Source: Clostridiales bacterium (GTDB taxonomy: Bacteria > Bacillota > Clostridia > Christensenellales > Aristaeellaceae). Taken from it: a DNA stretch of 41,397 nt. The notes under the pieces were generated by a model. That model worked only from the letters and a program-made list of their open reading frames with translations, had not been told where the DNA came from and did not search any database. The DNA is taken from positions 1-41,397 of the forward strand of contig SVGQ01000013.1 of NCBI GenBank assembly GCA_015056245.1, read 5' to 3'. The translations under genes and the position numbers were made by a program. Of this stretch, positions 7,799 to 16,260 are shown piece by piece (position 1 is the stretch's first letter; each line of letters opens with the position of its first letter).

Positions 7799-9187
7799 TC
7801 AAACGATCCGGTTGATCCACACCTTGCGCTTGAGCAACACATAGCCGATGATGCACTTTACGATATCGATGAACTGGCAGATGCCGTACACCAGAATGAT
7901 GTGCCAGGCTGTGCCGGTGGACAGGAGCCGGGCCACGGGAATGCTGATGACCCACAGATAGGCGCTGTCAAACAGGAAGGTGACCCAGGTTTTGCCGCCG
8001 GAACGCAGGGTGAAGTAGCTGGCATGGCAGAACGCATGCAACGGGCCGGAGGCAGCCACCACCAGCAAAAGGCCAGTGGCGATGTTGCGCACTTCCTGCG
8101 TGGTGTTGTACATGGCAGGGAACAGCGTAGAGCAGGCAGCCATCAGGATGCCCATGCCCATTGCGCTGAGCACCGAGAAGGTCACGATGCGCCAACAGCT
8201 TTCCTCGGCCTTGTCGAAATCGCCCGCGCCCAGATGCTGGCCCACGATGATGCTCACCGCCGTACCCATGGCGATCCAGACCACATTGAACAGGTTGGCA
8301 ATGGTGGTGCAGATGTTCAGAGCTGCCACGACAGCCAGACCGCGGGTAGAATAAGCCTGCGTGAGCATCGCCATACCGGCGGACCAGAGGAACTCATTCA
8401 CCAGTAGCGGCATACCCCGCTTGAAGATGTTCCCCACCAGCTCCCCGGGTACGCGAAGGCTCTTGTACGCACCTACGATAAACGGAGCCCGTTCACTGTG
8501 GCGGTGGGTCCAGTCGATCACGATGGCGCATTCCACATAGCGGGAGATGACCGTTGCCAGCGCAGCGCCTTCCACGCCCATGGCAGGCGCGCCAAGGTGA
8601 CCGAAGATCAGCACATAATTCAGCACCAAATTGACCAGAATGGCGACGATGCCCGCTTTCATGGGCAGCATGGTTTCGCCGGTCTCACGCAGGTTGCTGG
8701 CATAGGCCTGCTGCACCGCGAAGGGAAGCAGACCCCAGAGCATCACTTTCAGGTAATCCGCGCCGTACTTAGCCGTGGCAGCAATATCGCCGGTATCGCC
8801 GCCCTCGTGCAGGTACTGGCTGATCAGCTTGTCGCCAAAAGCCAGAAATACGCCGGTACCGATCACAAACAGCGTCAGCGCCAGCATCAGCTTGAAGCGG
8901 AAGGTGTAGCGCACACCTTCGTGGTCGCCTTTGCCGTAAAACTGAGCTGTATAGATGCCCGCGCCGCTGAGACCGCCGAAGATACACAGGTTGAACACAA
9001 ACAGCAGCTGGTTCACGATGGAAACGCCGCTCATCTGCTCGGTGCCCACCGCGCCCACCATGATGTTGTCCAGCAGCGAGACCAGATTGGTCAGGCCGTT
9101 TTGCAGCATCACCGGCACAGCGATCGCCATCAGGGTTCTGTAGAATGCTTTGTCGCCGAAATACCGGCTCCAGTTGACCTTACGCAT
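7799..9187 (-). CDS. MATE-family multidrug/sodium antiporter
   Basis: A 462-residue integral membrane protein with about 12 predicted membrane segments. It shows the MATE hallmarks IAVPVMLQNGLTNLVSLLDNIMVGAVGTEQMSGVS near the N-terminus and the repeat half KRGMPLLVNEFLWSAGMAML. It would export cationic compounds in exchange for sodium or protons. The start at 9187 (MRKVNW) has AAGGA nine bases upstream; a GTG six codons earlier is possible. It has its own promoter and sits downstream of the GH105 gene in the same direction. No link to sugar metabolism is evident. Confidence 0.92.
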   Translation of the reverse strand: MRKVNWSRYFGDKAFYRTLMAIAVPVMLQNGLTNLVSLLDNIMVGAVGTEQMSGVSIVNQLLFVFNLCIFGGLSGAGIYTAQFYGKGDHEGVRYTFRFKLMLALTLFVIGTGVFLAFGDKLISQYLHEGGDTGDIAATAKYGADYLKVMLWGLLPFAVQQAYASNLRETGETMLPMKAGIVAILVNLVLNYVLIFGHLGAPAMGVEGAALATVISRYVECAIVIDWTHRHSERAPFIVGAYKSLRVPGELVGNIFKRGMPLLVNEFLWSAGMAMLTQAYSTRGLAVVAALNICTTIANLFNVVWIAMGTAVSIIVGQHLGAGDFDKAEESCWRIVTFSVLSAMGMGILMAACSTLFPAMYNTTQEVRNIATGLLLVVAASGPLHAFCHASYFTLRSGGKTWVTFLFDSAYLWVISIPVARLLSTGTAWHIILVYGICQFIDIVKCIIGYVLLKRKVWINRIV

Positions 9188-9257
9188 AGAATTGAATCCT
9201 TTCACACCTCAGACAAACATAGAAAATGCGCCGCGCATCCACCGGCGCATGGTTGAT

Positions 9258-9286
9258 ACTATAGCATGGATAGACGGGGTTTACAA
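9258..9286 (-). promoter_or_regulatory. Promoter of the MATE gene
   Basis: -35 TTGTAA (9281-9286), 17-base spacer, extended -10 TGCTATAGT (TATAGT at 9258-9263) on the minus strand. Confidence 0.75.
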
Positions 9287-9329
9287 GGCCTTTTCTCAGG
9301 GTATTCAGGGCATATATGTATTGGGAGTT

Positions 9330-10301
9330 TCAGTCTGCGGCAGCAACGGATTTCCACATGTTTCGGGCGGCTTCCATCAGAATGAAAAAGGCCTGACCCT
9401 CCGCCGCCACGCCGGGATGATCGAAAAACGGCAGGCCGCACACACCCTGCACCAGCCCATACCGATTCACACTGGCAAGGGCGGCTTCCCGGCTCTTCTC
9501 AGCATACGGCAGGTAGCGCTCCTCCAGCCAGCCCTCCGCAACACCCCGGTACACCGTATACGCGAACATCTGCCCGCAGTTGATCTCCCGGAAGGAGACA
9601 GGATCATCCAGTACATCGTGGAATGCGCCGTCCTCCCGCTGGTAGTGGAACGCGGCATCCAGCAGGGTACGGATACGGGATTCCAGCAGCTGTTTCTGGG
9701 CTTCGTATCCAGCAGGCAAAAGCGCCCGCACGCGGATCATGCCAGCAGCAGCCCAGCCATTGCCCACCCCCCACACATCACGGCGGGGATAGGTCCGGGT
9801 GGCATCATCCCAGCGGTGACTCAGCAGGTTTTTGCGTTCGTCCAGCAGGATGCGCCAGTAGCCATCCATCTGCCGGAGGGCTTCCTCGTAGCAGCCCGCC
9901 GCTGCCAGAAAGGGCGGCAGCATATAGCAGGAATCCACCCAGATCTCCCGGCTGTCATCAAAATGATAGACGATGCCATTGGCATCTCTGGGGGCCAGCT
10001 CCACAGCCCAGCGCAGCAGCTTTTCGCTGGCCTGTGCCAGCCACGGGTCGCCGGTTTCCCGGGCAGCCCCTATCAGCGCTTCGCCGATGGCGCAGGGGTC
10101 GGTAGAGGCGGTGGAGCCGCCGATCTGGCAGCAGCGCCCATCCTCCTGCTGGCGATGCACTGCTTCCACTGCCAGCCGAGTGGCGGTATCCCTGTCCCCG
10201 GCCTCCCAAAAGGCCTGTGCCAGAACACCCTGCTCCCAGTTATTGCGCTGCATGCACAGGGCTGCATGCTTCACTTGATCGAGGATGGACAGCTGCATCA
10301 T
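9330..10301 (-). CDS. GH105/GH88-like unsaturated uronyl hydrolase
   Basis: A 323-residue protein with an (alpha/alpha)6-barrel pattern. The motif EIWVDSCYMLPPFLA matches the catalytic Asp helix of GH105 enzymes of the YteR type, and DVWGVGNGWAAAGM corresponds to the family's W-x-R/G-G-x-GW block; INCGQMFAYTVYRGV and PAGYEAQ lie in the C-terminal half. Such enzymes remove unsaturated galacturonyl or glucuronyl residues left by polysaccharide lyases. No signal peptide, hence cytoplasmic. AAGGAG lies five bases before the first ATG; the second ATG, one codon later, is equally possible. It stands alone among housekeeping genes with its own promoter. The family call is good; the exact substrate is not known. 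Confidence 0.75.
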   Translation of the reverse strand: MMQLSILDQVKHAALCMQRNNWEQGVLAQAFWEAGDRDTATRLAVEAVHRQQEDGRCCQIGGSTASTDPCAIGEALIGAARETGDPWLAQASEKLLRWAVELAPRDANGIVYHFDDSREIWVDSCYMLPPFLAAAGCYEEALRQMDGYWRILLDERKNLLSHRWDDATRTYPRRDVWGVGNGWAAAGMIRVRALLPAGYEAQKQLLESRIRTLLDAAFHYQREDGAFHDVLDDPVSFREINCGQMFAYTVYRGVAEGWLEERYLPYAEKSREAALASVNRYGLVQGVCGLPFFDHPGVAAEGQAFFILMEAARNMWKSVAAAD

Positions 10302-10358
10302 TGGTTCTCCTTGCTTCGCCCGGCGGTTTATCAGCCGGAGCGAGTCTTCTTTTTCGTC

Positions 10359-10386
10359 ATTATATCACGGCCTGCGCAATAATCAA
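10359..10386 (-). promoter_or_regulatory. Promoter of the GH105-like gene
   Basis: -35 TTGATT (10381-10386), 16-base spacer, extended -10 TGATATAAT (TATAAT at 10359-10364) on the minus strand. Confidence 0.65.
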
Positions 10387-10597
10387 CATTTCTTGAGGTT
10401 TGCTTTTCCTTTGGTTGATGTTTCCCATCTATCATTACAATGGACGGGCTGGATCAACCTTCCAGAGACACTTTCTTTCCCAACCGCCATTTTCCCGGCA
10501 TTTTCGGGCAAGCTATGCCAGCAGCGCATCCTTTCGATGCCACAGCCGGATGCTGCCATCAGCTTTGCCACCTCCACGCAACGGAAGGAGAACCCTC

Positions 10598-12412
10598 ATG
10601 AACGAAGTACAAAAACCCAAAAAGCCGCTGTATGTCTATTACCTGATCGCCCTGTTGGTGCTGGTGCTGATCAACAGCTTTGTGGTGCCATGGATCGCCA
10701 AACAGCAGATCATCGAAGTGGACTATGGCACCTTTATCACCATGACAGAAAACAAAGAGATCGGCGGCGTACAGATCCAGGACAACCAGATCCTGTTTAC
10801 GGACAAAGCCCAGACGAAGGTGTACAAAACCGGTTTGCTCAACGATCCGGATCTGGTCACCCGCCTGCACGCCTCAGGCACCAGCTTCGGCAGCGTCATC
10901 ATGGAGGAACCCTCCCTCCTGCTGAGCCTGCTGGTATCGTGGGTGCTGCCCATGGTGTTGTTTATCGTGCTGGGCCAGTTCCTGTCCCGGAAGCTGATGA
11001 ACAAAGCGGGCGGCGGCAACGCCATGATGTTCAACATGGGCAAATCCAACGCCAAGGTCTATGTCAAGTCCACCCAAGGCATCAAATTTGACGATATCGA
11101 GGGCGTGGATGAGGCGGAGGAAAGCCTGTCGGAGATCGTTGATTATCTGCACAACCCGGATAAATACAGAGAAATTGGCGCATCCATGCCCAAGGGCGTT
11201 TTGCTGGTGGGCCCTCCCGGCACAGGCAAAACCATGCTGGCAAAGGCAGTGGCGGGCGAGGCCAACGTGCCGTTCTTTTCCATGTCCGGCTCGGAATTTG
11301 TGGAGATGTTCGCCGGCATGGGCGCAGCCAAGGTGCGGGATCTGTTCAAGCAGGCCAAGGAGAAAGCCCCCTGCATCGTATTCATTGATGAGATCGACGC
11401 TATTGGCAAAAAACGCGAGGGCGGCGCATTGGGCGGAAACGACGAGCGGGAACAGACCCTGAACCAGCTGCTGACTGAAATGGACGGCTTTGAGGGCAAC
11501 AACGGCGTGATGCTGCTGGCAGCCTCCAACCGACCTGAATCCCTCGACCCGGCCCTGACCCGGCCCGGACGTTTCGACCGGCGCATCCCCGTGGAACTGC
11601 CTGACTTGCTGGGCCGGGCCAAAATCCTGCAGGTCCATGCCAAGAAGGTCAAAACCGACCCCAATATCGACTACCAGCAGGTAGCCCGCATGGCCTCCGG
11701 CGCATCCGGCGCGGAGTTGGCGAACATGGTCAACGAAGCTGCCCTGCGGGCTGTGCGGGACGGACGAACCGCCGTCACCCAGCAGGATCTGGAGGAAAGC
11801 ATTGAGGTGGTCATCGCTGGCTACCAAAAGAAAAATGCCATCCTCACCGACGGCGAAAAAAAGATCGTGGCTTACCACGAGATCGGTCATGCGCTGGTGG
11901 CAGCCCGTCAGAGCCACTCAGCCCCGGTACAGAAGATCACCATCATCCCCCGCACCTCCGGCGCACTGGGCTACACCATGCAAGTGGAGCAGGACAATCA
12001 CTGCCTGCTGACCCGGGAGGAGCTGGAGAACAAAATCGCCACCTACGCAGGTGGCAGAGCGGCGGAGGAATTGATCTTCGGTACTGTTTCCACCGGCGCC
12101 AGCAACGATATCGAACAGGCCACCAAGCTGGCCCGGGCCATGATCACCCGCTACGGCATGAGCGAAAGTTTTGGCATGGTGGCGATGGAAACCGTCACCA
12201 ATCAATATTTGGGCGGGGATGCCACCCTGAGCTGCTCCGCTGATACGCAGGCCGAAATCGACCGGCAGGTGGTGGCGATGGTGCGCCGTCAATACGACAA
12301 AGCCCTGTCCATCCTCCGGGCAGACGAGGCCAAGCTGCACCAGCTTGCCCAGTATCTCTATGAAAAAGAAACCATCACCGGCGATGCCTTTATGGCGTTG
12401 CTGGAAAGCTGA
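10598..12412 (+). CDS. ftsH: ATP-dependent zinc metalloprotease FtsH
   Basis: A 604-residue membrane-anchored AAA+ protease that degrades membrane and soluble proteins. Two membrane segments (about residues 10-33 and 106-127) flank a short outside domain. The AAA+ module has Walker A GPPGTGKT (205-212), Walker B CIVFIDEID and the second region of homology NRPESLDPALTRPGRFDRR. The zinc site is HEIGH (427-431), with the third ligand in the ASNDIEQAT block. The usual FtsH sequence is HEAGH; the Ile variant keeps both His ligands and the catalytic Glu. The start at 10598 follows GGAAGGAG. An upstream in-frame extension to 10400 has no ribosome site. No clean promoter was found in the 10387-10597 leader. 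It is followed 22 bases later by a CDP-alcohol phosphatidyltransferase, probably in one operon. Confidence 0.95.
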   Translation: MNEVQKPKKPLYVYYLIALLVLVLINSFVVPWIAKQQIIEVDYGTFITMTENKEIGGVQIQDNQILFTDKAQTKVYKTGLLNDPDLVTRLHASGTSFGSVIMEEPSLLLSLLVSWVLPMVLFIVLGQFLSRKLMNKAGGGNAMMFNMGKSNAKVYVKSTQGIKFDDIEGVDEAEESLSEIVDYLHNPDKYREIGASMPKGVLLVGPPGTGKTMLAKAVAGEANVPFFSMSGSEFVEMFAGMGAAKVRDLFKQAKEKAPCIVFIDEIDAIGKKREGGALGGNDEREQTLNQLLTEMDGFEGNNGVMLLAASNRPESLDPALTRPGRFDRRIPVELPDLLGRAKILQVHAKKVKTDPNIDYQQVARMASGASGAELANMVNEAALRAVRDGRTAVTQQDLEESIEVVIAGYQKKNAILTDGEKKIVAYHEIGHALVAARQSHSAPVQKITIIPRTSGALGYTMQVEQDNHCLLTREELENKIATYAGGRAAEELIFGTVSTGASNDIEQATKLARAMITRYGMSESFGMVAMETVTNQYLGGDATLSCSADTQAEIDRQVVAMVRRQYDKALSILRADEAKLHQLAQYLYEKETITGDAFMALLES

Positions 12413-12434
12413 TACATGAACAGGAGCGATCAAC

Positions 12435-13010
12435 ATGCAACGGGAACACTCTGCCGCATCTGCCAGAAACGCTGTCTTTACCCTGCCCAACCTGCTGTCC
12501 TGCTTCCGGCTGCTGCTGATCCCTGCCATCGTCCGCGCGTACCTGCACCAAAGCAATGCACTGCTGACAGCCGCTTTGGTGGTGCTGTCCGGCCTGACGG
12601 ATCTGGCAGACGGCTTTATCGCCCGGCGGTATCACATGACCAGTGACTTGGGCAAGATATTGGATCCTGTGGCGGACAAACTGACCCAGGTCGCGGTGCT
12701 GGCCTGCCTGACAGCACGGCATCCGCTGATGCTGATCCCGCTGGTGCTACTGGTGGTAAAAGAGATTGCGGCAGGCATCATGGGCCTGATGGTGATCCAC
12801 CGCACAGGGGAGGTTCATGGCGCGGACTGGCATGGAAAAGTATCCACCGCGCTGCTGTATGCAACCATGACCCTGCATCTGTTGTGGACAGGAATCCCTG
12901 CGCGCCTTTCCCACATCCTGATCATTCTGTGCACCGGCATGATCCTCTGCTCCTGCATGTGCTACACCACCAAATACCTGAGCCTGATGCAGCACAAAAC
13001 AAGCGCCTGA
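12435..13010 (+). CDS. CDP-alcohol phosphatidyltransferase (PgsA-like)
   Basis: A 191-residue membrane protein with the complete CDP-alcohol phosphotransferase signature spread over LTDLADGFIARRYHMTSDLG and KILDPVADKLTQ (D..DG..AR........G...D...D). The order and spacing fit phosphatidylglycerophosphate synthase, which makes phosphatidylglycerol phosphate from CDP-diacylglycerol. About five to six hydrophobic segments are visible. The start overlaps no other gene and follows ftsH by 22 bases with AGGAG upstream. It could be a paralogue rather than the main PgsA. Confidence 0.88.
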   Translation: MQREHSAASARNAVFTLPNLLSCFRLLLIPAIVRAYLHQSNALLTAALVVLSGLTDLADGFIARRYHMTSDLGKILDPVADKLTQVAVLACLTARHPLMLIPLVLLVVKEIAAGIMGLMVIHRTGEVHGADWHGKVSTALLYATMTLHLLWTGIPARLSHILIILCTGMILCSCMCYTTKYLSLMQHKTSA

Positions 13011-13014
13011 TCGC

Positions 13015-13043
13015 TTGTTTCTGCCGGATGCCTGTGGTATAGT
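13015..13043 (+). promoter_or_regulatory. Promoter of the amidohydrolase gene
   Basis: -35 TTGTTT (13015-13020), 17-base spacer, -10 TATAGT (13038-13043). It begins five bases after the stop codon of the phosphatidyltransferase gene. Confidence 0.75.
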
Positions 13044-13134
13044 ATGAGAAAGTCCGTTATGGACCGTTCACACAATCACATGCTATGCCTGCTGCTATCA
13101 GGCGGCGCAGCTCCACCAAAGGAGGTTTTTCCCC

Positions 13135-14277
13135 ATGCTTCTGATCAAAAACGGTCTGATCCACAACGCCATTGACCGCGATCCCTTCGTTGCGGATCTT
13201 CTGGCAGACGGCGGCAAAATTATCAAAATCGGCAAGGATATTCCCTGCGATGGGGCGGAGATCTTTGATGCAACCGGCCTTTCCGTCTATCCCGGCTTTG
13301 TAGAGGCCCACTGCCATACAGGTCTTGACGGTCATGGCATCGGCTACGAAGGCGCGGATTACAACGAAATGGGCGATATTCTGGCCTGTCAGCTCCGGGG
13401 CATCGATGCCATTGAACCCCGGGATGAAACGCTGGTGGAAGCCCGTAAAGCCGGTGTGACCACCCTGTGTGCAGGCCCCGGCAGCGCCAATGTGCTGGGC
13501 GGCACTTTCACCGCCTATAAACCGGTGGGCAACCGCATCGACAAGATGGTCATCAAGCCGGAAGTTGCCATGAAATGTGCCTTTGGCGAGAATCCAAAGC
13601 GTTGCTACCGGGAAAAAGGCGATTCCAGCCGCATGACCACTGCCGCCAAGCTGCGGGAGATGCTCTTCAAGGCCCGGGAATACCAACAGAAGGTGGATCG
13701 TGCTGCTGGCGACCCAGAAAAAATGCCTGCCTTCGACATGAAGCTCAACGCCCTGCTGCCTGTGATGCGCAGGGAAATGCCCTTGAAGGCCCACGCCCAT
13801 CAGGCGGATGATTTCTTTACCGCCCTTCGCATTGCCCGGGAATTCGATGTGGAGATCACGCTGGAACATGTGACCGAAGGCCATCTGGTGCCCGAAGAAC
13901 TGGCGCAGGAGAACGTGATGCTGGCGGTGGGCCCCACCCTGACCCATGCTTCCAAGTTTGAGCTGCGCAACAAGAGCTGGGAAACCCCCGGCGTGCTGGC
14001 AAAGGCGGGCTGCCATGTATCCATCATCACCGATGCGCCTGTGATCCCGCAGAAATACCTGCCCCTGTGCGCCGGTCTGGCGGTGAAGGCAGGCATGGAT
14101 CCCTTTGATGCGTTGAAAGCCATTACCATCAACGCCGCCGAGCATGCGCAGGTGGGCGATCGGGTCGGTTCGCTGGAAGTGGGCAAGGATGCGGATATCG
14201 TCGTTACCGATGGCTGCCCCTTTGAGGTGAACACCGAAGTGAAGGCTGTGTTTATTGACGGTGTTCGTGTGGAATAA
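13135..14277 (+). CDS. Metal-dependent amidohydrolase (imidazolonepropionase-like)
   Basis: A 380-residue amidohydrolase-superfamily enzyme. The N-terminal metal motif is FVEAHCHTGLDGHG (HxH). Further ligand candidates are KAHAHQ, EHVTEGH and the Asp of IITDAPV. The C-terminal composite domain ends NAAEHAQVGDRVGSLEVGKDADIVVTDGCPFE, the standard 'GsLe.GKdADlvv' ending. It probably hydrolyses a cyclic amide or a peptide-like bond; the substrate cannot be assigned. AAAGGAGG lies upstream of ATG 13135. Monocistronic, with its own promoter and terminator. Confidence 0.88.
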   Translation: MLLIKNGLIHNAIDRDPFVADLLADGGKIIKIGKDIPCDGAEIFDATGLSVYPGFVEAHCHTGLDGHGIGYEGADYNEMGDILACQLRGIDAIEPRDETLVEARKAGVTTLCAGPGSANVLGGTFTAYKPVGNRIDKMVIKPEVAMKCAFGENPKRCYREKGDSSRMTTAAKLREMLFKAREYQQKVDRAAGDPEKMPAFDMKLNALLPVMRREMPLKAHAHQADDFFTALRIAREFDVEITLEHVTEGHLVPEELAQENVMLAVGPTLTHASKFELRNKSWETPGVLAKAGCHVSIITDAPVIPQKYLPLCAGLAVKAGMDPFDALKAITINAAEHAQVGDRVGSLEVGKDADIVVTDGCPFEVNTEVKAVFIDGVRVE

Positions 14278-14295
14278 AGCCGAATAGCAAATTGC

Positions 14296-14341
14296 AAACA
14301 GGAGCTGCCTTGACGCGAGAGCGTCCGGCAGCTCCTGTTTT
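14296..14341. terminator. Terminator between amidohydrolase and Eis-like genes
   Basis: AAACAGGAGCTGCC (14296-14309) pairs perfectly with GGCAGCTCCTGTTT (14327-14340). An inner GACGC/GCGTC stem completes a long hairpin. It is shared by convergent genes. Confidence 0.9.
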
Positions 14342-14354
14342 GATGGGAATGGCA

Positions 14355-15533
14355 TCAGAAATTTTCAATCAGGAACATGGGATTGGTGGGGAACGCCGTT
14401 TGCAGGGTCTCCAGCAGTTCCGGACGACCGGCAAAGCGGATATCCGTGCGGTTATCGAGCAGCGCAGGCAGGGTGGCGGCGCCCAGCAGCAGCTGGCTCA
14501 GGGCCTGAATGGAGCACTCCAGATCGGGGGTGGCGGCATCGTCGATGGCGACGGTGGTTTCGCCCTGATGATTGGTAACGATGAAGGTGTGGCTGTTCCG
14601 GCTCACCGTGTCATCCGTTACTGTAAGGGTCAGCCTGGACACCTCTGCATTCCACGGGTACAGCCGCAGCGCCTCGGTGGCGTTCAGCACCCGCAGCATG
14701 CCGCAGTTCTTGTACTGGATATTGATATCGTAGGGTTCCGGGATCAGGCAGAACAGATCAGCGTCCATGGGCAGCTTGAAGGTGACCTTCTCGCCGCTGG
14801 GCTCCAGCACATGAAAGAAGCCAAACAGGCCGCGCAGCGCAGCCGGGCTGGTATAAGCCCAGTCGGTCACGGTATAGTTCTTGTCATCCTCATGCTGGAG
14901 AATGCAATAAGCCTTGGGTGCGCCATTGTCATCGTACCACAGGTAGGTGTGCTGATGGGTCACATAGGGATCCTTATTCAGCCGGTACTGCCAGTAGCCG
15001 TCGTTCCGGTCGCACAGGAAGTTATGGGTCTGCTGGAAAGCCGCGTAGATCCGCTTGATCTCCGAAAAATCCTCACCGGGCAGATACTGGCGGATCTTGC
15101 CCACCCACGGCATTTTCTGGAATGCGTGCATTTCCGCTTCGCACTGCTGGATGGGGCCGCAACACTCGAAACCGAACTTGCGGTAGAAAGGATGCGAGAA
15201 CGGGAACAGCGAGGACAGCACATCGCCCCGGTCATAGGCAGCGTCCAGCACAAAGGGCAGCAGATGACGCATATGCCCCTCCCGACGGTACTCCGGGAAG
15301 GTGGCAACGCCGCCGATTCCGCACATGCCCACCGTCTGCTTCCAATAGGTACAGCGGTAAGGATTGGCGATGACACTGGAGGTCATCTTGCCTTCATCGG
15401 TAAACGCAGCATAGGCATTCAGGTATTCGTTGTTGTGATCCACCGGGGTTTCCGAGCGGTCAAAGCGGAACGCGATGTTCATGTTGTTCTGCATGGTAAG
15501 GAAGTCTTCCGGGTTCAGGCGGCGAATTTGCAT
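14355..15533 (-). CDS. Eis-like GNAT acetyltransferase with C-terminal sterol-carrier-type domain
   Basis: A 392-residue protein with the layout of Eis/enhanced-intracellular-survival acetyltransferases. The first GNAT domain has GIGGVATFPEYRREGHMRHLLPF (V-x-x-x-x-x-x-x-R-x-x-G acetyl-CoA loop) and SSLFPFSHPFYRKFGFE. A second GNAT-like domain follows, then a C-terminal SCP2-like domain (TLTVTDDTVSRNSHTFIVTN to LIENF). Homologues acetylate amines such as aminoglycosides; the natural substrate here is unknown. The start at 15533 has AAAGGAG nine bases upstream; a 70-residue upstream extension runs into the Bcp gene region and is rejected. It lies 59 bases after bcp, probably in one operon. Confidence 0.88.
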   Translation of the reverse strand: MQIRRLNPEDFLTMQNNMNIAFRFDRSETPVDHNNEYLNAYAAFTDEGKMTSSVIANPYRCTYWKQTVGMCGIGGVATFPEYRREGHMRHLLPFVLDAAYDRGDVLSSLFPFSHPFYRKFGFECCGPIQQCEAEMHAFQKMPWVGKIRQYLPGEDFSEIKRIYAAFQQTHNFLCDRNDGYWQYRLNKDPYVTHQHTYLWYDDNGAPKAYCILQHEDDKNYTVTDWAYTSPAALRGLFGFFHVLEPSGEKVTFKLPMDADLFCLIPEPYDINIQYKNCGMLRVLNATEALRLYPWNAEVSRLTLTVTDDTVSRNSHTFIVTNHQGETTVAIDDAATPDLECSIQALSQLLLGAATLPALLDNRTDIRFAGRPELLETLQTAFPTNPMFLIENF

Positions 15534-15592
15534 GGTGGTTGCTCCTTTCGGGTTGTCTTTGGTGGGCAGCGCGATGGGGGCATCGTATCGCT

Positions 15593-16051
15593 TTAGCCTT
15601 CCAGATAGGCCAGAATGTTTGCTGCATTGGTATTCGGCTTCACTTTGGGCATCACTTTTTCGATCATACCGTTTCCATCGATGATGTAGGTGGTGCGGGC
15701 TACGCCCATGCTCACCTTTCCGTAGAGCTTTTTCTCCACCCACACATCATAGGCTTGGATGGCCTGCAATTCCGGGTCGGAAAGCAGCACAAAGGGCAGC
15801 TGATGCTTTTCTGCGAATTTGGCGTGGGAGGCAACCGAATCCTTGCTGATGCCGATCACCGCCACATCCTTGCCGCGGAAACGGTCATAGCTGGCGGCAA
15901 AAGCGCAGGCCTGACGGGTGCAGCCGGGGGTGTTATCCCGGGAATAGAAATAGAGAATCACTTTTTTGCCCAGAAAGTCCGACAGACGCACTTCCTGACC
16001 CTTCTGGTCAAACAGGGTAAAATCCGGGGCTTTCAATCCGGCATTCAGCAT
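15593..16051 (-). CDS. bcp: Thiol peroxidase / peroxiredoxin, Bcp-PrxQ type
   Basis: A 152-residue peroxiredoxin. The peroxidatic Cys is in NTPGCTRQACAF (T-P-G-C-T), and the Arg of the active site is in ARTTYIID. The second Cys, five residues later (TRQAC), fits the PrxQ class with a nearby resolving cysteine. It reduces hydrogen and organic peroxides using thioredoxin. AAGGAGG precedes ATG 16051. It has its own promoter and is followed by the Eis-like gene. Confidence 0.93.
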   Translation of the reverse strand: MLNAGLKAPDFTLFDQKGQEVRLSDFLGKKVILYFYSRDNTPGCTRQACAFAASYDRFRGKDVAVIGISKDSVASHAKFAEKHQLPFVLLSDPELQAIQAYDVWVEKKLYGKVSMGVARTTYIIDGNGMIEKVMPKVKPNTNAANILAYLEG

Positions 16052-16112
16052 GAGAATATGCCTCCTTGGGGATGATGCTTATTATTTGGTTTGCTTTCAT
16101 CCGTATGCATTC

Positions 16113-16141
16113 ATCTTACCATGGCAAACGGTCTGCTGCAA
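16113..16141 (-). promoter_or_regulatory. Promoter of the bcp operon
   Basis: -35 TTGCAG (16136-16141), 17-base spacer, -10 TAAGAT (16113-16118) on the minus strand, about 62 bases upstream of the bcp start. Confidence 0.6.
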
Positions 16142-16260
16142 GTCATTTTCCCATTTCAATGCGACTGGTAACAGCGATTCTCTTTTCCCAGCAGCAGGAC
16201 ATCCCTCCCCTATTGCAGAATATTGGCAAGAATGATTTGTTTCACCACGGAGGGATTCCA

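Noticed and set aside
10387-10597. Promoter of ftsH
   Set aside because: TTGATG and TACAAT near 10412-10440 are separated by only about 15 bases; the match is too poor to report.
10874-11917. 347-residue minus-strand frame opposite ftsH
   Set aside because: It is antisense to a fully motif-complete FtsH and has no start signals.
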